DNA from: Flavobacterium sp. ZT3R18 | GTDB lineage: Bacteria; Bacteroidota; Bacteroidia; Flavobacteriales; Flavobacteriaceae | NCBI RefSeq assembly: GCF_007097385.1 | Contig: NZ_VJZS01000003.1 | Span: 252,786 to 316,785, forward strand | DNA: 64,000 nucleotides | Direction of reading: 5' to 3' | In this document: in pieces, positions 8,400-15,321 of the stretch | Position numbering within the stretch: position 1 is the stretch's first letter | Layout of the letters: the number at the start of each line of letters is the position of its first letter | Translations under genes and position numbers: made by a program | Notes under the pieces: model-generated | The model's database searches: none | The model's input: only the letters and a program-made list of their open reading frames with translations | Told to the model about the DNA's origin: nothing

Positions 8400-9617
8400 A
8401 TGCAAGCAAACGATTTACTACACTTAGCAGAACAATTTGGAAGTCCACTTTATGTTTATGATGCCGAAAAAATACAATCTCAGTATAATAGATTAACAAA
8501 GGCTTTTTCTAAAGTAGCCAATTTACGCATCAACTACGCGATGAAAGCATTGTCTAATGTTGCCATACTTCAATTATTGAGAGATATGGGATCAGGATTA
8601 GACACCGTTTCTATTCAAGAAGTGTTATTAGGATTACATGCTGGTTATGCACCAGAAAAAATATTTTACACCCCAAATGGAGTTTCTATTGAGGAAATTG
8701 AAGAGGTACATGCATTGGGTGTTCAAATCAACATTGACAACTTGTCTATCTTAGAGCAATTTGGCGCAAAACATCCTCACGTACCGGTTTGTATCCGTAT
8801 CAACCCACACGTAATGGCGGGTGGTAACGCTAATATTTCGGTAGGACATATCGATAGTAAATTTGGTATTTCGGTACATCAATTGCCTCATTTGGTACGT
8901 ATCGTTGACAATACCAATATGAACATCGTGGGTATTCACATGCATACGGGTTCAGACATATTAGACATTGAAGTATTTTTATATGCTGCCGAAATTTTGT
9001 TCGACGCAGCAAAAAATTTCAAAGATTTGGAGTTCTTAGACTTCGGAAGTGGCTTTAAAGTACCTTACAAAAAAGATGATATCGAAACTGATATTGAGGA
9101 ATTAGGTAAAAAATTATCCAAAAGATTCAACGCATTCTGTACCGAATATGGTAAAGATCTAACCTTGATATTCGAACCAGGTAAATTTTTAGTGAGTGAA
9201 GCTGGTTTCTTTTTGGCCAAAGTAAACGTAGTAAAACAAACTACATCAACCGTTTTTGCGGGAATAGACACTGGATTCAATCACTTAATTCGACCAATGC
9301 TTTATGGTTCACAACATCATATCGAAAACATTTCTCATACAAAAGGAAAAGAGCGTTTTTATTCCGTTGTTGGATACATTTGCGAGACGGATACTTTTGC
9401 GACCAACAGAAAAATTACCGAAATAAAAGAAGGGGACATTTTATGTTTCCGTAATGCGGGAGCTTACTGTTTCTCTATGGCATCCAACTATAATTCGCGC
9501 TACAAACCAGCCGAAGTTTTATGGATGAACGGAAAAGGGCATTTAATAAGAGCACATGAAACGTTTGAAGATTTATTGAAAAATCAAATTCCGTTACCTA
9601 TAGAAGCAACTGTTTAA
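8400..9617 (+). CDS. lysA: Diaminopimelate decarboxylase
   Basis: The 405-aa PLP enzyme makes L-lysine from meso-diaminopimelate. It has the fold-III decarboxylase motifs: the PLP lysine in NYAMKALSN (near residue 49), HMHTGSDI, the FDFGSGF-like LDFGSGFKVPY phosphate-binding loop, EPGKFLVSEAGFF, and ICETDTFA with the conserved Cys followed by AGAYCFSMASNYN. Length matches the Bacteroidota LysA. It is a single-gene unit with its own promoter and a strong terminator, consistent with constitutive housekeeping expression. Confidence 0.95.
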   Translation: MQANDLLHLAEQFGSPLYVYDAEKIQSQYNRLTKAFSKVANLRINYAMKALSNVAILQLLRDMGSGLDTVSIQEVLLGLHAGYAPEKIFYTPNGVSIEEIEEVHALGVQINIDNLSILEQFGAKHPHVPVCIRINPHVMAGGNANISVGHIDSKFGISVHQLPHLVRIVDNTNMNIVGIHMHTGSDILDIEVFLYAAEILFDAAKNFKDLEFLDFGSGFKVPYKKDDIETDIEELGKKLSKRFNAFCTEYGKDLTLIFEPGKFLVSEAGFFLAKVNVVKQTTSTVFAGIDTGFNHLIRPMLYGSQHHIENISHTKGKERFYSVVGYICETDTFATNRKITEIKEGDILCFRNAGAYCFSMASNYNSRYKPAEVLWMNGKGHLIRAHETFEDLLKNQIPLPIEATV

Positions 9618-9626
9618 CATAAATTA

Positions 9627-9657
9627 AAAATCCCATTTCATTGAAATGGGATTTTTA
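9627..9657 (+). terminator. Intrinsic terminator after lysA
   Basis: AAAAATCCCATTTCA-TTGAAATGGGATTTTTA is a perfect stem with a T tail, 10 bp after the lysA stop. It closely resembles the hairpin at 10515-10553. Confidence 0.9.
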
Positions 9658-9771
9658 GTTTCGTATAAGTTTCAAGAATTTTTTAATATAAAACGGCATT
9701 ATGCAAAACCATTATAGCAAAATATAATGAGTAATGGCATAATTTGTCTAATTTTGTAAAAAGATATTCTT

Positions 9772-9954
9772 ATGCAAATTCAATTTCAAACCAAAGAAAA
9801 AAGCAATACCCTACAGCTAGAAAGTTTTTTAAAACTATCTAAAGTTGAGCGTATTTATGATTTTCTAAATCTTATGTATAAAGTAAATCAATTCCCTACC
9901 AAAATAAAGACAGACAAATCGGCTAATTTTTTGATTACAATTAAAGCAAAATAA
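9772..9954 (+). CDS. Small unknown protein paired with a nucleotidyltransferase
   Basis: This 60-aa basic protein has no motif I recognise (it begins MQIQFQTKEKSNTLQL, with lysine-rich C-terminal half). It starts 15 bp after a TAATTTTG box (9749-9756) that resembles a -7 element. It ends one base before the start of the nucleotidyltransferase gene, so the two form a bicistron. The layout of a small first gene and a DNA-polymerase-beta-like second gene resembles two-gene toxin-antitoxin modules, but I cannot assign it to a family. Confidence 0.6.
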   Translation: MQIQFQTKEKSNTLQLESFLKLSKVERIYDFLNLMYKVNQFPTKIKTDKSANFLITIKAK

Positions 9955-9955
9955 T

Positions 9956-10432
9956 ATGTTTCAACCTTGGGAAGAAAACATTAACAGTTTCGTTACGTTA
10001 GCCAATATGCATCAGGTTAGAATGCTAATGGTTGGCGGAGGAGCAGTAAATTTTCATGGATACCAACGTCATTCAGCCGACGTTGATTTTTGGATAGAAA
10101 CCACTGAAGAAAATTTTAAAAAATTAATTCTCGTTTTTAAAGAAATGGGATTTGAAATAGAGGATTTTCCATTAGCGGTAAGACAACAACAACAAAATAT
10201 TTCCATTAAATTCTCCCCATTGGATTTAGATTTAGAATTGATAACTAATTTTTCAGTTAACAAATCATTTTCAGAAGCCTATAATGATAGTGAAGTTGCT
10301 GTAGTTAATGGCAATAATTTTTTAAGATGGAACGTTCTTTCACTTGAAGATTTGATCACTAGCAAAATTAAATCCAATAGACCTAAAGATTTATTAGACA
10401 TACAACAACTAAGGGAAATAAACAAAAAGTAA
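9956..10432 (+). CDS. Nucleotidyltransferase-fold protein (AbiEii/DUF6036-like)
   Basis: The 158-aa protein has a minimal nucleotidyltransferase core: the helix-preceding MVGGGAVNFHGYQRHSADVDFWI contains the GG turn and a DxD pair (SADVDFW, near residues 42-44), and LDLDLE later may give the third carboxylate. The closing VLSLEDLITSKIKSNRPKDLLD is typical of AbiEii-like and DUF6036 proteins that read a target through a conserved K...R.KD..D helix. Such proteins are often toxins (AbiEii, MenT) or housekeeping unknowns. It is co-transcribed with the 60-aa gene before it. Confidence 0.75.
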   Translation: MFQPWEENINSFVTLANMHQVRMLMVGGGAVNFHGYQRHSADVDFWIETTEENFKKLILVFKEMGFEIEDFPLAVRQQQQNISIKFSPLDLDLELITNFSVNKSFSEAYNDSEVAVVNGNNFLRWNVLSLEDLITSKIKSNRPKDLLDIQQLREINKK

Positions 10433-10514
10433 TTTACCCATAAAAACTTTCTAAACTACAGAAGACTTTCTAAAAAAATTAAATTCCAATTCCATTATCG
10501 TAACACCTTAAAAT

Positions 10515-10553
10515 AAAAATCCCATCTCATTTTAAATGAGATGGGATTTTTGG
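10515..10553. terminator. Bidirectional terminator
   Basis: AAAAATCCCATCTCATTT-AAATGAGATGGGATTTTT is a near-perfect palindrome with A and T runs at both sides. It lies between the convergent nucleotidyltransferase and alkaline phosphatase genes and can serve both. Confidence 0.9.
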
Positions 10554-10568
10554 TTCTATAAAAAGACA

Positions 10569-12185
10569 TTATTTTTTAATCAATAATTCTTCCAAAACTT
10601 CAGCTTCGGTACCATTCGTGAAAGTGATTTTCAGCATTTGCGAAAGCGTAGGCGCAATCGATGTGATGTACTCTTTTTTATAAGACTCCCCTTGTGGCAC
10701 ATGCCAACCGTAAAAAAGCAAAGGTACATTAGTATCATAACTATTAGGCGTTCCATGAGTAGTTCCAGTTTCCTGATATTCCATATAACCTGTCTTGTTA
10801 AGAACAACAAGATCGCCATTTTGTTGCGGATCATATCCTTTAAAGATAAAATTCAAGTAATAGTCTTCCCCTGTCGCAGCCAAAATATCCTCTTGGGTAT
10901 AGACTCTTTTTACTTGATCTTGTGTCATCAAAAAGTCTTTAAAACTTTTCTTCACTTTAAGCAATTCCAATCCTTTCTCTTTTATAAGCACTTGATTTAA
11001 ATAAAGATTAAAGTTAGAATAATTCAAAACCAAATTAACTCCAAAAGTATCCATAGAAAATTTCTCCATAGATTTTACAATATCTTTCCCCGGAACATTG
11101 GTAATATTGTATTTATGATCTTTCATATAAATAGGGTTTTCGGCAGCAGCATGATCCGCAGTCAGGAAAACCAAGTAATTATCTTTACCCACAGTTGCAT
11201 CCAAATTGTCTAAAAATTTCGCAATAGTAAGGTCCAAACGCAAGTAAGTATCCTGCATTTCCATAGATCTTGGTCCAAAGTTATGCCCTACATAATCAGG
11301 AGATGAAAAACTTACCGTTAGAAAATCAGTAACATCATCTTTTCCTAATTCTTCTTTATCAATGGCTCTCATAGCAAAATCGGCCAAAATATCATTCCCA
11401 AACGGAGTAGTTTTTATTACTTCCAATCCGTTTTCTTTATAAATTTTATTCAAATCATAAGGAAAAACAGGCTTCGCTATTTTATCCAACTTTCCTTCAT
11501 ACGGGTTATCATCTGGAAGACTTTCGTTGTACGTATCAAGCGGACGCAACAAGCTCCAACCCTTCTCAATATACTTCATATACGATTTTTCATTGTTGTA
11601 CGCCGTCACCCAATCCGGTAATTTATCCCCATAAAAAGTACTCGAAATAAACGCTCCCGATTTAGTGTACCAAAAAGCCCAATTGGCAAAATGACCCGCT
11701 GGCAAAATAGCGCCACGATCCTTAATACTCAAACCAATCACTTTCCCTTTAAAATTCGTTGCCATACGCAATTCATCCGTAATCGTAGTACTCAAAAGAT
11801 TTTTCGGAGACATGGCCCCTTCTTTTTCGGTACCTTCTACCAGCGTTTTTACACCAGCATCATCCGTACAATACATACTTTTCCCAGTCGAACGAATGAA
11901 CCAATCATTTCCCATAATTCCATGAGTAGCGGGAGTAGTACCCGTATAGATTGATGCATGCCCAGGAGCCGTAAATGTAGGAACATAATTATAATTCATG
12001 TTGTAAAAAGTAAACCCTTTGCCCATCAGTCTCTTAAAACCATTCGCAGAATAATCATCCGAAAACCGATACAAATACTCCATTTTCATCTGATCGACAA
12101 CAATTCCAACCACCAATTTCGGGCGTTGTTGTGCTTGACTATGAATAGAAAAAACACATACTAAAAACAACAATATTTTTTTCAT
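10569..12185 (-). CDS. pafA: PafA-type alkaline phosphatase
   Basis: The 538-aa protein has a signal peptide (MKKILLFLVCVFSIHSQA) and an alkaline phosphatase superfamily domain. The features of PafA from Elizabethkingia are visible: VVGIVVDQM with a metal Asp, the nucleophile Thr in PTFTAPGHASIYTG, the Asn in HGIMGNDWF, the paired Lys and Arg in SIKDRGAILPAGH, and a second metal site DYVGHNFG and TADHAAAENP. PafA is a periplasmic phosphomonoesterase that is not repressed by phosphate and lets flavobacteria draw on organic phosphate. It is a lone gene on the minus strand. Confidence 0.88.
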   Translation of the reverse strand: MKKILLFLVCVFSIHSQAQQRPKLVVGIVVDQMKMEYLYRFSDDYSANGFKRLMGKGFTFYNMNYNYVPTFTAPGHASIYTGTTPATHGIMGNDWFIRSTGKSMYCTDDAGVKTLVEGTEKEGAMSPKNLLSTTITDELRMATNFKGKVIGLSIKDRGAILPAGHFANWAFWYTKSGAFISSTFYGDKLPDWVTAYNNEKSYMKYIEKGWSLLRPLDTYNESLPDDNPYEGKLDKIAKPVFPYDLNKIYKENGLEVIKTTPFGNDILADFAMRAIDKEELGKDDVTDFLTVSFSSPDYVGHNFGPRSMEMQDTYLRLDLTIAKFLDNLDATVGKDNYLVFLTADHAAAENPIYMKDHKYNITNVPGKDIVKSMEKFSMDTFGVNLVLNYSNFNLYLNQVLIKEKGLELLKVKKSFKDFLMTQDQVKRVYTQEDILAATGEDYYLNFIFKGYDPQQNGDLVVLNKTGYMEYQETGTTHGTPNSYDTNVPLLFYGWHVPQGESYKKEYITSIAPTLSQMLKITFTNGTEAEVLEELLIKK

Positions 12186-12405
12186 ACTAGATTTTAAATT
12201 TTACACAAAAATACACATTATCCCGTAAAAAAGTTCAAAAACAAAATAAGTAAACCTATAAATTAACCCATTCATAACTAAAAAATAGTAAATGCTCAAA
12301 ATAATCAGCGCGTTACCGCATTAGAACTGATTCCGTAAAAAAAAACCTTTTTAAACCTAGCCGAGTTTGATTTTGATATCTGAAAATTCGTATTGTTTTA
12401 TTTTT

Positions 12406-12519
12406 TTTGCAAAACCTTTGCAAAGCTTTTGCAAAAGTTCTTGTTTAGATTTCGTTTGATTTGAGTATTTTTCGTTAAATTATATAATGGCTGCTAGTGT
12501 TTTGCAAAGTTTTTGCAAC
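12406..12519. promoter_or_regulatory. Phased TTTGCAAA palindromes
   Basis: The self-complementary octamer TTTGCAAA occurs at 12406, 12417 and 12428, exactly 11 bp apart. A second group, TTTGCAAA at 12501 and TTTGCAAC at 12512, is also 11 bp apart. All lie in the 425-base gap upstream of the secretion island's first gene. Even spacing near one helical turn suggests binding sites for a regulator; a simple slippage repeat is the alternative. Confidence 0.5.
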
Positions 12520-12610
12520 TCTGAAACTAAAAAATATTTTTTTTCCTACAACATGGTATATCTTAATAAAAAGTTTTAGTTTTGTTTTTGAAATAAATCT
12601 TACAAAATAC

Positions 12611-13819
12611 ATGATTATTGAAGAAACCTATGATTGTTGGGATACAGTTGAACATCATACTTACAAAATAGAAAAAGGAGACATCTTAGATAGCGTAGCT
12701 CAAAAGCTTGGTAAAAACAGGGATTGTCTTAGAACATACCACAATATGCATTGCATACCAGATGCTGATGTAATACCAGATGATTTTCCGAGTCATTTAG
12801 AATACCTTCTTTTAAAACCCGAAAAATTGCAAGCCAACGGAGAACCTGAAAAAGCCCCACCAGAACCCGTGCGTTTTAGTAGTGATGCTTATCAATTGCC
12901 TTTTAAACCTGCACGCCTAAAAAACAATTATTTGGGAATGTACACCATTGAGAATGGAGATAAAAAAACTACTATAAAAGAGGAAATACTCGTAAAATGG
13001 GTAACAATAAACGATAACGGATATTCGTTTTTTGAAATCAACAAACTTTCGAAAGTATATATTGATGGTTACGAAACGGATTTAATAGCCGACCAATTAG
13101 CAGAAAAAATGGCTTATGCTTTTTATCCGTTAACGGTTATCGTTAATGAAAAAGGCAAATGGGTTGATATTCATAATTATGACACTATAAAAGAACGATG
13201 GGAAAATACGAAAACTGAAATTCTAAAAGAATATCAGGGAGAAGTGATAGAAGAATGGTTGGATATTTATGACTTACAAATAGCAAACAAATCCGCAATA
13301 ATAAAAGCGCTTAGTTCTGATTGGTTTCTAAGAGCCTTTTTTAACGGAATCAACACCCAATACAATAAGGAATTAGTATTTGAAAACGAAGTTTACTTTC
13401 CAATATCGACAAAAACAAGTGATGTAAAGTTTAAAGTAGAGCAAAGAATAGACCCTGATTTAGATTCTTACAATCTAATTAATATAACCCAAAAGGGCAT
13501 ACTTGCTGATACCCGTACAAGAGAAGATTTTGAAGGAGATACTGATTTTCCTTACGATACTTTATCAAACGAAGAACCCGAAAACGCTGAGGGGACTTAT
13601 ACCGCAACTTATTTTTTGAATCCAAATAACTATTGTGTGGAAAGTCTCTTTTTGGAATGCACCATAGCTCTTACTGTTCCTCAAAAAGTGACTGTACAAA
13701 TTTCTAATTTAGACGACAATGAAGAAATAAGAACACAATCTACCGTAAGCTTTTTTGCAGGAGAAGTAGAGAAGGAAGAAAGTTTATTTAAAGGAGTTCT
13801 AAGACTTCTTAGAGGATAA
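12611..13819 (+). CDS. LysM-like protein heading a T6SS-type cargo operon
   Basis: The protein is 402 aa from the ATG at 12611; 38 codons of in-frame upstream sequence read as AT-rich leader. Residues about 12-60 (HHTYKIEKGDILDSVAQKLG ... LLLKP) look like a divergent LysM module. The rest has no motif I know, and no signal peptide is present. Proteins of this type commonly sit directly before DUF4280 (PAAR-like) genes in Flavobacterium and Chryseobacterium, and may help load or fold effectors on the T6SS spike; this is inference from context. It ends 14 bp before the DUF4280 gene. Confidence 0.6.
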   Translation: MIIEETYDCWDTVEHHTYKIEKGDILDSVAQKLGKNRDCLRTYHNMHCIPDADVIPDDFPSHLEYLLLKPEKLQANGEPEKAPPEPVRFSSDAYQLPFKPARLKNNYLGMYTIENGDKKTTIKEEILVKWVTINDNGYSFFEINKLSKVYIDGYETDLIADQLAEKMAYAFYPLTVIVNEKGKWVDIHNYDTIKERWENTKTEILKEYQGEVIEEWLDIYDLQIANKSAIIKALSSDWFLRAFFNGINTQYNKELVFENEVYFPISTKTSDVKFKVEQRIDPDLDSYNLINITQKGILADTRTREDFEGDTDFPYDTLSNEEPENAEGTYTATYFLNPNNYCVESLFLECTIALTVPQKVTVQISNLDDNEEIRTQSTVSFFAGEVEKEESLFKGVLRLLRG

Positions 13820-13833
13820 TAAAATAAAGAATT

Positions 13834-15027
13834 ATGAGCGAAAAACATATTGTAGTACAAGGTGCTACCTGCAAATGCAAATTTAGTGTAGAGCCAAAAG
13901 TTGATAAGTTAAAAGTAAAATCGCAAACAAAGCATTTTGCAAATGACAAAGACGGTTCAAAAAAATTAATTGCAAGCGATAAAGACATAGGACAAACACT
14001 AGAGAAAAACACTTTTGGTAAATGCAAAATGCAACCCGCAGGAAATGATTATTTACCCTGCCAAGCTGTGATTACCAAATGGAGTGGTTTTTATGAAGAA
14101 ATGACTCTATCCAATAAAGGAAAACCATTGCTAGAAGACAGTAAAGGCACTTGCCCAATGGGTGCGCCCGATTGTATCGAAATCACAAAACACGGACAGA
14201 TTACAGAAGCCAGTAAACAAAATGTAAAGAATGCAAACCCTGATGTTCAAAATAAAATAAACCCGTTATTGAATTTGAAAGGTATGGATAAACCCAAACT
14301 GAAGCATACAGGGATGGAGCAAGCGAGTGGACAAGGAAATAAAACAGAGTTCGTTGTATTTGTGATACAGGGAGTCGGTACTAACCCTGAGAATGGAAAA
14401 GAGAGAGCAAAAGACGATAAATATAGTTCTGTTGATTATGGAGGATTAGGAAAACTAACCAATTTAAACTCGGAACAAACTAAAGTTTATGTTTATTCTT
14501 CTTCCAGAACCGAAAATACGAAGAATGCAGTTCTTAAAATGATAAAAGATTTTAGGTCTAAAGATGGAAATGTAAAGATAATTATGGTTGGTCATAGTAT
14601 GGGTGCAGATAATATAATTGAACTAACAAAAGAAAATCCAAGTATCACATTCGACTTTATCATTACATTAGATATAAAAGACGCCGCCAGAAGTGGTACT
14701 TTTAGTATCGATGATGATAACATAAATGCTAATGTTAAAAATGCTATCAATTATTATCAAGAAGGAGAAAGGATTGGTAACGAGCAGATAGAAATAGAAA
14801 ATTCAAAAATCACAAATGGAGTAAATATCTTGTCTCCAGGATCTAATCACAGGTCTATTGATAATGATTTAAAAAATTATTTGATAGAAGATTGTACGAA
14901 TTTCATAAATGGCAAAGAGGCTGTAAAACTAGCCAAAAGCAGAAAATTACCGACTTTTGACCCTGCAAAATCAAACTCTAAAAAAATCTCATATAATAAT
15001 CATAACTATGGAGAGAAGATTGCATAA
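13834..15027 (+). CDS. PAAR-like (DUF4280) protein fused to a lipase-like effector domain
   Basis: The 397-aa protein has two parts. Residues 1-125 are a Cys-rich DUF4280 domain (Cys 13, 15, 64, 76, 107, 114, with GTCPMGAPD), which resembles the PAAR tip of T6SS and related contractile systems. Residues 170-360 look like an alpha/beta hydrolase: FVVFVIQGVGTNP, the nucleophile elbow GHSMG (Ser255), TLD (Asp280) and SNHRSID (His339). That gives a complete Ser-Asp-His set as in Tle phospholipase effectors. The likely product is a spike-borne antibacterial lipase delivered into rival cells. No core T6SS genes are in the window. Confidence 0.75.
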   Translation: MSEKHIVVQGATCKCKFSVEPKVDKLKVKSQTKHFANDKDGSKKLIASDKDIGQTLEKNTFGKCKMQPAGNDYLPCQAVITKWSGFYEEMTLSNKGKPLLEDSKGTCPMGAPDCIEITKHGQITEASKQNVKNANPDVQNKINPLLNLKGMDKPKLKHTGMEQASGQGNKTEFVVFVIQGVGTNPENGKERAKDDKYSSVDYGGLGKLTNLNSEQTKVYVYSSSRTENTKNAVLKMIKDFRSKDGNVKIIMVGHSMGADNIIELTKENPSITFDFIITLDIKDAARSGTFSIDDDNINANVKNAINYYQEGERIGNEQIEIENSKITNGVNILSPGSNHRSIDNDLKNYLIEDCTNFINGKEAVKLAKSRKLPTFDPAKSNSKKISYNNHNYGEKIA

Positions 15028-15289
15028 TAAAAAAATATACAACATTGTTGTCAAAATAAATATAATATCTATTGTAATTGCATTAATGTATTTCTTTTTT
15101 TTATGGAAATATGTGGGGGATTGGTTAATGAACATATTATGGATTTATATTCCCAGTATAATGATTTTAATATTCGCATTTTATCTGATTTTTAGAGTCA
15201 ATATAAAAACATCTTTGTTTTTTCTAATAATAAACTCAATCATTTTGTATTTAACAATCGATTATATATCGAAAGCATTAGTAATGTAA
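15008..15289 (+). CDS. Small membrane protein, candidate immunity protein
   Basis: The protein is 93 aa from the ATG at 15008, which overlaps the end of the lipase-effector gene by 20 bp; an earlier in-frame start is less likely. After a basic N-terminus it contains three hydrophobic segments (about 13-32, 38-58, 65-90). It has no recognised family. Overlap with an effector gene and membrane location fit an inner-membrane or periplasm-facing immunity protein that neutralises the lipase, but no sequence feature proves this. Confidence 0.55.
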   Translation: MERRLHNKKIYNIVVKINIISIVIALMYFFFLWKYVGDWLMNILWIYIPSIMILIFAFYLIFRVNIKTSLFFLIINSIILYLTIDYISKALVM

Positions 15290-15321
15290 AATGTAATCTG
15301 ATATATAAAGACATCAACACT

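Noticed and set aside
10638..12164. Several frames of 67-120 codons opposite pafA
   Set aside because: They are shadows of the well-supported PafA gene on the other strand.
12497..12610. Upstream extension of the LysM-like protein
   Set aside because: The 38 extra codons are AT-rich, include the TTTGCAAA sites and show no homologous feature.
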